NCBI RefSeq assembly: GCF_001578935.1
Contig: NZ_KQ969521.1
Span: 350,395 to 407,386, forward strand
Direction: 5' to 3'
Length of the DNA: 56,992 nt
DNA from: Streptococcus oralis
GTDB taxonomy: Bacteria; Bacillota; Bacilli; Lactobacillales; Streptococcaceae
Numbering within the stretch: the first letter of the stretch is position 1; every line of letters begins with the position of its first letter. The notes beneath the pieces are model-generated. The model searched no databases. It saw nothing but the letters and a program-made list of their open reading frames with translations, and was not told where the DNA came from. Positions 9,076-17,884 of the stretch are shown in pieces. The position numbers were made by a program, and so were the translations under genes.

Positions 9076-9312
9076 TTATTTAGCAAGTTTAGCTGAAAGA
9101 CGAGCTTTATCGCGGCTTGCTTTGTTTTTATGAATCAAACCTTTAGTTTCTGCTTTGTCGATAGCTGAGCTAGCAGCACGGAAAAGTTCTTCAGAAGGGT
9201 TTGCTTCGAAAGCTTTGATAGCAGTACGCATAGCTGATTTTTGAGCTGAGTTTTTTTCGTTTTGTTTAACGTTCAATTCAGCGCGTTTGATAGCTGATTT
9301 AATGTTTGCCAA
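9076..9312 (-). CDS. rpsT: 30S ribosomal protein S20
   Basis: 78 residues beginning [14 protein letters not shown] and ending ARLSAKLAK, the typical basic S20 sequence that binds 16S rRNA early in small-subunit assembly. The start is TTG at 9312: a textbook GGAGG ends 7 nt upstream. The upstream in-frame ATG at 9327 overlaps that ribosome-binding site, so it cannot be the start. A rare start codon is also used by E. coli rpsT, where it is linked to autoregulation. Monocistronic, with its own promoter and terminator. Confidence 0.95.
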
Positions 9313-9343
9313 TGTTCTTACCTCCATATTTACTAACTATACC

Positions 9344-9372
9344 ATTATATATGAAAACTTAGGTTTTGACAA
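9344..9372 (-). promoter_or_regulatory. Promoter of rpsT
   Basis: On the minus strand TTGTCA (9372-9367), 17 bp and TATAAT (9349-9344). Near-consensus spacing and boxes fit a strong ribosomal-protein promoter. Confidence 0.8.
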
Positions 9373-9379
9373 GGGGAAA

Positions 9380-10300
9380 TTATTTTTTTAGGTAAATTTC
9401 ATCGATTTCATGGTTTTTAGTCTTGTGGAGAATGACCTCGGCGCGATTCCTTGTCGGTTCGATATAGTTTTGTAGATTTGTGAGATTAATACTGGTCCAA
9501 ACCTGATGTGCAAAGGCTTCAACTTCTCCAATTGGCATTTGCGTAAAGCGGTGGTAGTAGCTGTTGGGATCATTTTGGGCAAAGCTGAGCAGTTTCAAGA
9601 AACGATCCAGATACCAACTTTCAATATCCTCAACTGCTGCATCCACATAGATGGAGAAATCAAAGAAATCAGTGATGTAAAGGCGCTCATTTTGAGGGTT
9701 TTGAAAGACATTGATGCCCTCGACAATGACAAAATCAGCAGCTTTGACACGTTGTTTCTCTCCAGGAACGATGTCATACACTTCATGAGAATAGACAGGA
9801 ATATCGACATCTTGCCCATTCTTTAGGCGGTCAAGAAAATTCAGCAAGGCTTCCATATCATAGCTTTCAGGAAAACCTTTGCGATTTAAGATATCTTGGT
9901 CCATCAAGGTTTGATTGGGATAGAGAAAACCGTCAGTTGTCACCAATTCTACAGTAGCATCTGGAAGAGTGCGTGATAGTAGAATCTGAAGCAAGCGACT
10001 AGTAGTCGATTTCCCCACAGCAACACTACCAGAAACCCCAATGATAAAAGGCTGAGATTTGCTTTCACGTTGGAGAAAAATTCCTTTTGAAAATGCCAAA
10101 TCATCCTTAGTGCGCTTGTAAATATGGATAAGATGGACTAGGGGAAGATAGACATCCGTTACGTCCTGCAGACTAATCTGGTCATTGAAACTCTTGATGG
10201 ATTCTAATTCCTCTTCTGTCAAGGGAGGGGTTGTTTTTCGATGCAAAGATTGCCAGGTTTGGCGACTGATTTTTTCAAAATGTAAAAATTCGTTGGACAT
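9380..10300 (-). CDS. coaA: Pantothenate kinase (type I)
   Basis: 306 residues, the pneumococcal CoaA length. Walker [13 protein letters not shown] lies about a third of the way in, followed by TTDGFLYPN and YDIVPGEKQ, all typical of bacterial type I PanK. It phosphorylates pantothenate, the committed and CoA-feedback-inhibited step of CoA synthesis. The ATG at 10300 follows AGGAGAAATGA; a longer in-frame start at 10330 lacks family support. It is divergent from the small membrane-protein gene. Confidence 0.96.
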   Translation of the reverse strand: MSNEFLHFEKISRQTWQSLHRKTTPPLTEEELESIKSFNDQISLQDVTDVYLPLVHLIHIYKRTKDDLAFSKGIFLQRESKSQPFIIGVSGSVAVGKSTTSRLLQILLSRTLPDATVELVTTDGFLYPNQTLMDQDILNRKGFPESYDMEALLNFLDRLKNGQDVDIPVYSHEVYDIVPGEKQRVKAADFVIVEGINVFQNPQNERLYITDFFDFSIYVDAAVEDIESWYLDRFLKLLSFAQNDPNSYYHRFTQMPIGEVEAFAHQVWTSINLTNLQNYIEPTRNRAEVILHKTKNHEIDEIYLKK

Positions 10301-10362
10301 TTCATTTCTCCTGGATAGTTTATTTATCATATCATAAAAGGCTAAAAAAATAAAGCGGTTTC

Positions 10363-10392
10363 TTGATGACTACCAACTTATTGGTGTATACT
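10363..10392 (+). promoter_or_regulatory. Promoter with a dyad in its spacer
   Basis: TTGATG (10363-10368), 18 bp and TATACT (10387-10392). The spacer holds ACCAActtaTTGGT (10372-10385), a perfect 5-bp inverted repeat positioned like a repressor operator. It precedes the small membrane-protein gene at 10480. Confidence 0.5.
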
Positions 10393-10479
10393 AAAAGTGT
10401 TTAGAGTTTGTTAGTAACAGGAAGCGCGAATATTTGTATTAGCCATCTAGTTTTAGACAATGGTAATCGGAGGAATGCT

Positions 10480-10863
10480 ATGAAGACTCTCAAAAGCTAT
10501 TTATTGGAACTCTGTTTTATTCTCAGTTTTGCCTTACCTTTTATAAAAGGAGCGAATGCGGATAATGGTAGACGTTTTGTGGAAACCTATTACGGTTTTA
10601 CTTTTTTGATGGAACATGCTATTGTAACAGTTGCCTTTATCTGTTCGCTCTTGATTGCTTTCATACTAAAAAAACGGTGGACGAAATGGCTTGCTGCTGG
10701 TAGTTATCTATTTTTGATTTTGTGGATTGCTACAGAGGGTTATTTATTCCGTATGTCACTAGAAGATTTGATACGACTTTGGACAAGTTTGGAAATCTTG
10801 ACACAAACTTATCAGTTGGGTTTTTATCTAAACATCATATTGGGAATCCTGTTGATAATCTAG
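10480..10863 (+). CDS. Small integral membrane protein, unknown function
   Basis: 127 residues with about four hydrophobic helices (roughly 8-24, 46-65, 72-90, 108-127); the chain ends inside the last one (GILLII). There is no conserved catalytic motif and I do not recognise a family. The ATG at 10480 follows a good CGGAGG and gives a basic N-terminus (MKTLKSY); an in-frame extension to 10408 has no ribosome-binding site. It is a single gene with its own promoter and hairpins on both sides. Confidence 0.65.
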   Translation: MKTLKSYLLELCFILSFALPFIKGANADNGRRFVETYYGFTFLMEHAIVTVAFICSLLIAFILKKRWTKWLAAGSYLFLILWIATEGYLFRMSLEDLIRLWTSLEILTQTYQLGFYLNIILGILLII

Positions 10864-10878
10864 CATTTGAAGGTTAAG

Positions 10879-10911
10879 TAATTATAATCAAGATATGCCT
10901 GATTATAGTTA
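10879..10911 (+). terminator. AT-rich hairpin after the small membrane-protein gene
   Basis: A 12-bp stem TAATTATAATCA/TGATTATAGTTA with one G-U pair. No good T run follows, so its activity as a terminator is uncertain. Confidence 0.4.
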
Positions 10912-10984
10912 ATAAATTTGTTGTTTCATCCTGACTGGGAGATCTTATAGTTCCTAATGACTGGTCATTCGTTTCGAATAATTG

Positions 10985-11033
10985 AAAGAGATTGAAGAAA
11001 AGGTTTTTTGACTAGGATTCTTCAGTCTTTTTC
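10985..11033 (+). terminator. Second hairpin with T run before the nucleoside operon
   Basis: The arms AAAGAGATTGAAGAA (10985-10999) and TTCTTCAGTCTTTTT (ending about 11033) pair with small defects, followed by TTTTC. It probably stops readthrough into the leaderless promoter at 11059. Confidence 0.5.
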
Positions 11034-11058
11034 ATTTGATTATCACTTTGTAAACGAT

Positions 11059-11087
11059 TTACAATTCAAGACAAATTATGGTAAAAT
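11059..11087 (+). promoter_or_regulatory. Promoter of the nucleoside salvage operon, predicted leaderless
   Basis: TTACAA (11059-11064), 17 bp and TAAAAT (11082-11087) with an extended TGG. The ATG is at 11094, six bases after the -10, so the predicted +1 is the A of the start codon. No ribosome-binding site is present. Confidence 0.75.
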
Positions 11088-11093
11088 AGTTTT

Positions 11094-11684
11094 ATGAGTA
11101 AAATGTATTATGCAGAAAATCCTGATGCTGCTCACGACATTCATGAGTTGAGAGTGGAGTTGTTGGGAGAAAACATGACCTTTTTGACGGATGCGGGTGT
11201 TTTTAGCAAGAAAATGGTTGACTTTGGGAGTCAGCTCTTGCTCAAGTGTCTAGAGGTAAATGAAGGAGAGACGGTCCTTGATGTGGGTTGTGGTTATGGG
11301 CCATTGGGCTTGTCATTGGCCAAGGCTTATGGAGTTCAGGCGACCATGGTCGATATCAATAATCGTGCCTTGGACCTAGCGCGACAAAATGCTGAACGTA
11401 ATAAAGTAGAAGCAACGATTTTCCAATCCAATATCTATGAACAAGTTGAAGGGAAGTTTGACCATGTTATTTCCAATCCGCCGATTCGAGCGGGCAAACA
11501 GGTTGTTCATGAGATTATCGAAAAGAGCAGAGATTTCTTGAATGACGGAGGAGATTTAACCATCGTCATTCAGAAAAAACAAGGGGCTCCAAGTGCTAAA
11601 AGTAAGATGGAAGACGTTTTTGGAAATTGTGAGATTATCAAGAAAGATAAAGGCTATTATATCTTGAGGAGTGTGAAAGAATGA
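11094..11684 (+). CDS. RsmC-like class I SAM-dependent methyltransferase
   Basis: 196 residues. SAM-binding motif I VLDVGCGYGPLG (about 62-73), acidic motif II MVDINNRAL, and the N6/N2-methyltransferase tetrapeptide NPPI in ISNPPIRAGK. The fold and motif match the RsmC/RlmG C-terminal domain (16S or 23S rRNA guanine-N2 methylation), in a single-domain Gram-positive form. The exact target is not proven. It overlaps pdp by 4 nt (ATGA), so it leads the salvage operon. Its mRNA appears to be leaderless. Confidence 0.85.
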   Translation: MSKMYYAENPDAAHDIHELRVELLGENMTFLTDAGVFSKKMVDFGSQLLLKCLEVNEGETVLDVGCGYGPLGLSLAKAYGVQATMVDINNRALDLARQNAERNKVEATIFQSNIYEQVEGKFDHVISNPPIRAGKQVVHEIIEKSRDFLNDGGDLTIVIQKKQGAPSAKSKMEDVFGNCEIIKKDKGYYILRSVKE

Positions 11685-12958
11685 GAGCAGTTGATGTAAT
11701 TCAAAAGAAACGAGATGGTCAAGAACTGACTGCAGCTGAAATCAAATGGTTGGTTGAAGGCTATGTGGCTGGAACGGTTCCAGACTATCAGATGTCAGCT
11801 TTTGCTATGGCTGTTTATTTTAAAGGAATGACCACACGTGAGATTTCTGATCTGACGATGAATATGGTCAAAACGGGTCAAGAGTTTGACTTGTCAGCCA
11901 TTGATGGGGTTAAAGTTGATAAGCATTCTACTGGTGGAGTTGGAGATAAGGTGACCTTAATTTTAGCTCCTTTAGTAGCAAGTTTCGGCGTTCCCGTAGC
12001 TAAAATGAGTGGTCGTGGTCTCGGCCATACTGGTGGGACAATTGATAAATTGGAGTCCATTAAGGGCTATCAAGTTGAGCGTAGTCAAGAAGATTTCATT
12101 CGTCAGGTACAGGACATTGGTGTATCTGTCATTGGGCAGTCCGATCAGCTGGTTAAAGCAGACAAGCTTCTCTATGCCCTCCGTGATGTGACAGCAACTG
12201 TCGACACGATTCCTTTGATTGCTAGTTCTGTCATGAGCAAGAAAATTGCTGCTGGGGCGGATGCTATTTTGCTAGATGTAACGGTCGGTGAGGGTGCCTT
12301 CATGAAGACGGTTGATGATGCACGTGAATTGGCTCAAACCATGGTGGATCTTGGTAAGGCTGTTGGTCGAAAGACGGTAGCGGTTATTACCGATATGAGT
12401 CAACCCTTGGGGCGAGCCATTGGCAATCGTCTCGAAATCCTAGAGGCAATTGAAATCCTTCAAGGAAAAGGCCGAGAAGATATTAGTCACTTTATTTGTG
12501 AGCTAGCTCAGATTATGCTTGATTTGGCAAATGTCGAGAAGACGGTTGAAGAAGTATGTCAACACCTTGAAAACGGCCAAGCACTGGCTAAGTTTGAAGA
12601 AATGGTAGCAGCTCAAGGCGGTGATTTAGAAGATCTCTATCGCCCAGTCAAAGTTGACCATGTGGTGGAAATTCCAGCTCAAGATACAGGTGTTATTTCA
12701 GCCCTTCCAGCTATGGAATTTGGGCTCTATGCCATGAGACTAGGAGCCGGTCGTGCAGTCAAGTCTGATGACTTGGACTATGAAACAGGGATTGTTTTTG
12801 AAAAGAAAGTTGGAGACTCCGTTCAAAAAGGGGAAATTGTTGCAAAAGTTTATACAAATGGAAAAATTTCTTCGGAACTAGTTACAGAATTTCAAAAATA
12901 TGTTAAAATAAATGATGGAGTGCAAAGTTTACGAGAAATTATAGAAATTATCTCATAA
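11681..12958 (+). CDS. pdp: Pyrimidine-nucleoside phosphorylase
   Basis: 425 residues with the thymidine/pyrimidine phosphorylase signature: [14 protein letters not shown] near residue 85 (phosphate and nucleoside binding), then [16 protein letters not shown] and a C-terminal lipoyl-like domain ([20 protein letters not shown]). It splits uridine, thymidine or deoxyuridine with phosphate to give base and (deoxy)ribose-1-phosphate. It overlaps the methyltransferase by 4 nt. The products feed deoC next door. Confidence 0.96.
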   Translation: MRAVDVIQKKRDGQELTAAEIKWLVEGYVAGTVPDYQMSAFAMAVYFKGMTTREISDLTMNMVKTGQEFDLSAIDGVKVDKHSTGGVGDKVTLILAPLVASFGVPVAKMSGRGLGHTGGTIDKLESIKGYQVERSQEDFIRQVQDIGVSVIGQSDQLVKADKLLYALRDVTATVDTIPLIASSVMSKKIAAGADAILLDVTVGEGAFMKTVDDARELAQTMVDLGKAVGRKTVAVITDMSQPLGRAIGNRLEILEAIEILQGKGREDISHFICELAQIMLDLANVEKTVEEVCQHLENGQALAKFEEMVAAQGGDLEDLYRPVKVDHVVEIPAQDTGVISALPAMEFGLYAMRLGAGRAVKSDDLDYETGIVFEKKVGDSVQKGEIVAKVYTNGKISSELVTEFQKYVKINDGVQSLREIIEIIS

Positions 12959-12977
12959 AACCAGGGAGAATCCGAAT

Positions 12978-13640
12978 ATGAAATTAAATAAATATATCGA
13001 TCATACGCTTTTAAAGCAAGATGCAAGCCAAGAACAAATTGATCGTTTGCTATCTGAAGCGCGTGAGTATGACTTTGCCAGTGTTTGTGTCAATCCCACA
13101 TGGGTAAAACATGCGAAAATAGGACTTGAAGGCTCAGATGTAAAGGTTTGTACAGTAGTTGGTTTTCCTTTGGGAGCGACAACTTCAGCTGTAAAAGCTT
13201 TTGAAACGAAGGAAGCTATCCAAAATGGTGCAGATGAGATTGATATGGTTATCAATGTCGGTGCCCTCAAATCAGGCAATCTGGATTTGGTTGAATCGGA
13301 CATCCGTGCTGTCGTAGAAGCAAGTGGTGACAAGTTGGTTAAGGTCATTATTGAAACTTGCTTGTTGACAGACGATGAAAAGGTTGTAGCTTGCCAATTA
13401 TCCCAGAAAGCAGGCGCTGACTTTGTCAAAACATCAACTGGATTTTCAACTGGTGGTGCCACTATAGAGGATGTTCAGTTGATGCGTAAAACGGTCGGAC
13501 CAGATATGGGAGTTAAGGCTGCTGGTGGAGCTCGCTCATATGCAGATGCTCTTGCCTTTGTGGAAGCAGGCGCTACTCGTATTGGAACATCAGCTGGTGT
13601 GGCAATTTTAAAAGGAGAATTAGCGGATGGCGACTACTGA
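12978..13640 (+). CDS. deoC: Deoxyribose-phosphate aldolase
   Basis: 220 residues; the Schiff-base lysine lies in [16 protein letters not shown], and the second lysine motif is MGVKAAGG. It cleaves 2-deoxyribose-5-phosphate to glyceraldehyde-3-phosphate and acetaldehyde, so deoxynucleosides can be used as carbon. It follows pdp by 19 nt and overlaps cdd by 14 nt. No phosphopentomutase gene is present here; it must be encoded elsewhere. Confidence 0.97.
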   Translation: MKLNKYIDHTLLKQDASQEQIDRLLSEAREYDFASVCVNPTWVKHAKIGLEGSDVKVCTVVGFPLGATTSAVKAFETKEAIQNGADEIDMVINVGALKSGNLDLVESDIRAVVEASGDKLVKVIIETCLLTDDEKVVACQLSQKAGADFVKTSTGFSTGGATIEDVQLMRKTVGPDMGVKAAGGARSYADALAFVEAGATRIGTSAGVAILKGELADGDY

Positions 13641-14016
13641 GTTAATTGAACTAGCAATTGAAACCAGCAAACAAGCCTATGTACCCTATTCTCACTTTCC
13701 CATCGGAGCTGTTTTAGTAGCCAAGGATGGTAGTATTTATACGGGTGTGAACATCGAGAATGCTAGCTATCCCTTGACTAATTGTGGAGAACGTACTGCT
13801 ATTTTTAAAGCAGTTTCGGAGGGGCAACGGGAGTTTTCAGAGTTGATTGTCTATGGACAAACTGAAAAACCCATCTCGCCATGTGGTGCTTGTCGCCAGG
13901 TCATGGTTGAGTTTTTTGAACAAGATCTAAAAGTGACCTTAGTCGCTGAAGATAAATCGACGGTCGAGATGACGGTCGGGGAGTTACTTCCATACTCTTT
14001 TACAGACTTAAATTAG
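13627..14016 (+). CDS. cdd: Cytidine deaminase
   Basis: 129 residues, the small homotetrameric type. Zinc ligands and catalytic Glu lie in NCGERTAIF and [10 protein letters not shown] (C-x-x-C). It converts (deoxy)cytidine to (deoxy)uridine, the substrate of Pdp. Its start lies inside deoC behind an AAAGGAG site. Confidence 0.97.
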   Translation: MATTELIELAIETSKQAYVPYSHFPIGAVLVAKDGSIYTGVNIENASYPLTNCGERTAIFKAVSEGQREFSELIVYGQTEKPISPCGACRQVMVEFFEQDLKVTLVAEDKSTVEMTVGELLPYSFTDLN

Positions 14017-14022
14017 TCTGGG

Positions 14023-14083
14023 CCACTCTTGTAGTGGCTGTGGTCTGTGTGACCAACTAATCCATACTTGCAACATCGTTGCA
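14023..14083 (+). promoter_or_regulatory. Hairpins between cdd and pnrA
   Basis: GCCACT-cttgt-AGTGGC (about 14024-14040) and TGCAA-catcg-TTGCA (about 14069-14083) lie in an otherwise featureless 90-nt gap. There is no T run, so they look like RNA processing or stability elements rather than terminators. I see no known riboswitch fold. Confidence 0.4.
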
Positions 14084-14106
14084 CATCTTATTTAGGAGGT
14101 TCAGTA

Positions 14107-15159
14107 ATGAACAAGAAACAATGGCTAGGCCTTGGTCTAGTTGCAGTGGCAGCAGTTGGACTTGCTGCATGTGGTAACCGCTCTTCTCGTAACGCAGCTT
14201 CATCTTCTGATGTGAAGACTAAAGCAGCAATCGTCACTGATACTGGTGGTGTCGATGATAAATCATTCAACCAATCAGCTTGGGAAGGCTTGCAAGACTG
14301 GGGTAAAGAACACAATCTTTCTAAAGATAAAGGTTACACTTACTTCCAATCAACAAGTGAAGCAGACTATGCTAACAACTTGCAACAAGCGGCTGGAAGT
14401 TACAACCTGATCTTCGGTGTTGGTTTTGCCCTTCACAATGCAGTTGAGGAAGCAGCAAAAGACCACTCTGACCTGAACTATGTCTTGATTGATGATGTGA
14501 TTGAAGGTCAAAATAATGTTGCGAGCGTAAGATTTGCTGATAATGAATCAGGTTACCTTGCAGGTGTGGCTGCAGCAAAAACAACTAAAACAAAACAAGT
14601 TGGTTTTGTAGGTGGTATGGAGTCAGAAGTTATCTCTCGTTTTGAAGCAGGTTTCAAGGCTGGTGTTGCGTCAGTAGATCCTTCTATTAAGGTACAAGTT
14701 GACTATGCTGGTTCATTTGGTGATGCTGCTAAAGGTAAAACAATTGCAGCAGCACAATACGCAGCTGGTGCAGACATTGTTTACCAAGTAGCTGGTGGTA
14801 CAGGTGCTGGTGTCTTTGCAGAAGCAAAATCACTCAACGAAAGCCGTCCTGAAAATGAAAAAGTTTGGGTTATCGGTGTAGACCGTGACCAAGCGGCGGA
14901 AGGTAAATACACTTCTAAAGATGGCAAGGAATCAAACTTTGTTCTTGCATCTACATTGAAACAAGTTGGTACAACTGTAAAAGATATTGCCAACAAAACA
15001 GAAAAAGGTGAATTCCCTGGCGGACAAGTTATTGTCTACTCATTGAAAGATAAAGGGGTTGACTTGGTACCAACAAACCTCTCAGAAGAAGGTAAAAAAG
15101 CTGTTGAAGACGCAAAAGCTAAAATCCTTGACGGAAGCGTAAAAGTTCCTGAAAAATAA
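14107..15159 (+). CDS. pnrA: Nucleoside-binding lipoprotein, BMP/PnrA family
   Basis: 350 residues. A lipoprotein signal peptide runs to LAAC|G, with the lipidated Cys at about residue 21. A Ser/Asn-rich linker and a Bmp/Med periplasmic-binding-protein fold follow (IVTDTGGVDDKSFNQSAWEG). It is nearly identical to pneumococcal PnrA (SP_0845), which binds nucleosides. It delivers substrate to the ATPase and permeases encoded downstream. The ATG at 14107 follows TAGGAGG; the in-frame extension to 14068 would place the signal peptide internally. Confidence 0.95.
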   Translation: MNKKQWLGLGLVAVAAVGLAACGNRSSRNAASSSDVKTKAAIVTDTGGVDDKSFNQSAWEGLQDWGKEHNLSKDKGYTYFQSTSEADYANNLQQAAGSYNLIFGVGFALHNAVEEAAKDHSDLNYVLIDDVIEGQNNVASVRFADNESGYLAGVAAAKTTKTKQVGFVGGMESEVISRFEAGFKAGVASVDPSIKVQVDYAGSFGDAAKGKTIAAAQYAAGADIVYQVAGGTGAGVFAEAKSLNESRPENEKVWVIGVDRDQAAEGKYTSKDGKESNFVLASTLKQVGTTVKDIANKTEKGEFPGGQVIVYSLKDKGVDLVPTNLSEEGKKAVEDAKAKILDGSVKVPEK

Positions 15160-15180
15160 TGGATGGAAGTCATTTCTTAG

Positions 15181-15230
15181 GAAGCGGCCCTCGGCCGCTT
15201 CTTTAAGAATTGAGGCAATTTTTGTCTCAA
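15181..15230 (+). terminator. Hairpins between the lipoprotein and ATPase genes
   Basis: GAAGCGGCC-ctc-GGCCGCTTC (15181-15201), followed by CTTTAAG, and a second stem ATTGAGGCA/TGTCTCAAT (about 15208-15230). GC-rich hairpins after a binding-protein gene usually reduce readthrough and protect the upstream mRNA. That would keep the lipoprotein in excess over the transporter. Confidence 0.65.
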
Positions 15231-15295
15231 TAGAGCTTGTTAATGCGATTAGCAGGTTTTATTGAAATAAAATAAACCTCTGAAAGGAAGAGCAT

Positions 15296-16831
15296 ATGGC
15301 ACACGAAAATGTCATTGAGATGCGGGATATTACCAAGGTGTTTGGTGAATTTGTTGCCAACGACAAAATCAACCTGCACCTACGAAAAGGTGAAATTCAT
15401 GCACTTTTAGGAGAAAATGGGGCTGGGAAATCCACGCTAATGAACATGTTAGCAGGGCTTCTTGAACCAACCAGTGGTGAAATTGCGGTCAACGGTCAAG
15501 TTGTTAACCTCGACTCACCATCTAAAGCAGCTAGCTTGGGAATCGGAATGGTTCACCAACATTTTATGTTGGTAGAGGCTTTTACAGTAGCTGAGAATAT
15601 CATTTTAGGGAGTGAATTGACTAAAAATGGTGTGCTAGATATCTCTGGAGCTAGCAAAGAAATCAAGGCTCTTTCTGAACGTTATGGCTTAGCTGTTGAC
15701 CCTTCTGCCAAGGTGGCAGATATTTCAGTTGGAGCCCAACAACGTGTAGAAATTTTAAAAACCCTTTATCGGGGGGCTGATATCCTTATCTTTGACGAAC
15801 CAACGGCGGTCTTGACTCCATCAGAAATTGATGAGTTGATTGCTATTATGAAAAATCTTGTCAAAGAAGGAAAATCAATTATCTTGATTACCCACAAGTT
15901 GGATGAGATTCGAGCAGTTTCTGACCGAGTTACAGTTATCCGTCGTGGGAAATCAATTGAAACTGTAGAAATCGCAGGGGCAACAAATGCGGACTTGGCA
16001 GAAATGATGGTTGGACGCTCTGTCTCCTTTAAAACGGAAAAACAGGCACCACAACCAAAAGAAGTGGTCTTGTCTATCAAAGGCTTGGTGGTCAATGAAA
16101 ACCGCGGTGTTCCAGCTGTGAAAAATCTATCTTTGGATGTTCGTGCTGGTGAGATTGTCGGTATTGCAGGTATTGATGGCAATGGTCAATCTGAGCTTAT
16201 TCAAGCAATCACAGGACTTCGCAAGGTTGAATCTGGTATCATTGAGCTAAAAGGAGATTCAATTGTAGGCTTGCACCCACGTCAGATTACAGAGTTGAGT
16301 GTTGGGCACGTTCCAGAAGACCGTCACCGTGATGGCTTGATCTTAGAAATGATGATTTCTGAAAATATTGCCCTTCAAACCTACTACAAAGAACCACATA
16401 GTAAAAATGGAATTTTGAACTATTCAAATATTACTTCGTATGCTAAAAAGCTAATGGAAGAATTTGACGTCCGTGCGGCGAGCGAGTTTGTTCCAGCAGC
16501 AGCTCTTTCAGGAGGAAATCAACAAAAAGCGATTATCGCTCGTGAGATTGATCGAGATCCTGATCTCCTTATCGTCAGCCAACCAACTCGTGGTTTGGAT
16601 GTTGGTGCCATTGAATATATCCACAAACGTTTGATTGAAGAACGTGATAACGGGAAGGCTGTCCTTGTTGTCAGCTTTGAATTGGATGAGATTTTAAATG
16701 TCTCAGACCGAATCGCTGTTATTCACGATGGTAAGATTCAAGGTATTGTATCGCCAGAAACGACTAATAAACAAGAACTTGGTGTCTTGATGGCTGGTGG
16801 AAACTTGGGAAAGGAGAAGAGTGATGTCTAA
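15296..16831 (+). CDS. Nucleoside ABC transporter ATP-binding protein (two ABC modules)
   Basis: 511 residues with two ATPase domains. The first has GENGAGKST, the signature SVGAQQRVE and Walker B LIFDEPTAVL. The second has a degenerate P-loop GIDGNGQSE, LSGGNQQK and SQPTRGLD, as usual in sugar- and nucleoside-type (MglA/NupA-like) ATPases where only one site is fully active. It energises the two permeases downstream. SD: AAAGGAAGAG before the ATG. Confidence 0.94.
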   Translation: MAHENVIEMRDITKVFGEFVANDKINLHLRKGEIHALLGENGAGKSTLMNMLAGLLEPTSGEIAVNGQVVNLDSPSKAASLGIGMVHQHFMLVEAFTVAENIILGSELTKNGVLDISGASKEIKALSERYGLAVDPSAKVADISVGAQQRVEILKTLYRGADILIFDEPTAVLTPSEIDELIAIMKNLVKEGKSIILITHKLDEIRAVSDRVTVIRRGKSIETVEIAGATNADLAEMMVGRSVSFKTEKQAPQPKEVVLSIKGLVVNENRGVPAVKNLSLDVRAGEIVGIAGIDGNGQSELIQAITGLRKVESGIIELKGDSIVGLHPRQITELSVGHVPEDRHRDGLILEMMISENIALQTYYKEPHSKNGILNYSNITSYAKKLMEEFDVRAASEFVPAAALSGGNQQKAIIAREIDRDPDLLIVSQPTRGLDVGAIEYIHKRLIEERDNGKAVLVVSFELDEILNVSDRIAVIHDGKIQGIVSPETTNKQELGVLMAGGNLGKEKSDV

Positions 16832-17882
16832 AAAATTACAACAAATTTCGGTTCCCTTGATTTCCGTATTCTTAGGAATCTTGCTCGGAGCCATTGTCAT
16901 GTGGATCTTCGGATATGATGCTATCTGGGGCTATGAGGAGTTGTTCTATACAGCTTTTGGTAGCCTCCGTGGGATTGGAGAAATTTTCCGTGCCATGGGT
17001 CCTCTTGTCTTGATAGGTCTTGGTTTCGCAGTTGCCAGTCGAGCAGGCTTCTTCAACGTTGGACTTCCTGGTCAAGCACTTGCAGGCTGGATTCTCAGTG
17101 GTTGGTTTGCCTTATCAAATCCAGATATGCCACGTCTCGTGTTGGTTCCATTAACAGTGATCATTGCTTTGATCGCAGGTGGAATTGTTGGTGCGATTCC
17201 AGGTATTCTCAGAGCCTATTTAGGTACATCAGAGGTTATCGTAACCATCATGATGAACTACATTGTTTTGTACGTAGGGAACGCCTTTATTCATTCTTTT
17301 CCGAAAGACTTTATGCAAAGCACGGACTCAACGATTCGTGTGAGTGCCAATGCCACTTATCAAACACCATGGTTATCTGAGTTGACTGGTAATTCTCGTA
17401 TGAATATCGGGATCTTCTTCGCCATCATTGCTGTTGGTGTGATTTGGTTCTTGCTCAAGAAAACGACTCTCGGTTTTGAAATCCGTGCAGTTGGGCTCAA
17501 TTCCCATGCTTCAGAGTATGCTGGTATTTCAGCAAAACGTACAATCATTCTATCAATGATCATCTCTGGTGCTTTGGCTGGTCTTGGTGGAGCGGTCGAA
17601 GGTCTTGGAACCTTCCAAAACGTTTACGTTCAAGGTTCATCATTAGCTATCGGATTTAACGGGATGGCAGTTAGTTTGCTTGCTGGAAACTCACCAATTG
17701 GAATTCTCTTTGCAGCCTTCTTATTTGGAGTTTTGCAAGTAGGAGCACCGGGTATGAACGCTGCGCAAGTTCCGTCTGAGCTTGTCAGCATTGTAACAGC
17801 TTCTATTATCTTCTTTGTCAGTGTTCATTACCTTATCGAACGCTTTGTCAAACCGAAAAAACAAGTTAAAGGAGGTAAGTAA
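16824..17882 (+). CDS. Nucleoside ABC transporter permease 1
   Basis: 352 residues with about nine to ten hydrophobic helices and the BPD_transp_2 (branched-chain/sugar-type) signature near AVGLNSHASEYAGISAKR. NupB-like in lactococcal terms. The start at 16824 overlaps the ATPase by 8 nt and follows GGAAAGGAGA; an in-frame start at 16797 would lie deeper in the ATPase. Works with the next gene as a heterodimeric channel. Confidence 0.93.
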   Translation: MSKKLQQISVPLISVFLGILLGAIVMWIFGYDAIWGYEELFYTAFGSLRGIGEIFRAMGPLVLIGLGFAVASRAGFFNVGLPGQALAGWILSGWFALSNPDMPRLVLVPLTVIIALIAGGIVGAIPGILRAYLGTSEVIVTIMMNYIVLYVGNAFIHSFPKDFMQSTDSTIRVSANATYQTPWLSELTGNSRMNIGIFFAIIAVGVIWFLLKKTTLGFEIRAVGLNSHASEYAGISAKRTIILSMIISGALAGLGGAVEGLGTFQNVYVQGSSLAIGFNGMAVSLLAGNSPIGILFAAFLFGVLQVGAPGMNAAQVPSELVSIVTASIIFFVSVHYLIERFVKPKKQVKGGK

Positions 17883-17884
17883 AG

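Noticed and set aside
14017..14106. Purine or preQ1 riboswitch before the lipoprotein gene
   Set aside because: The gap is 90 nt with simple hairpins; none of the conserved loop residues of these riboswitches is seen.
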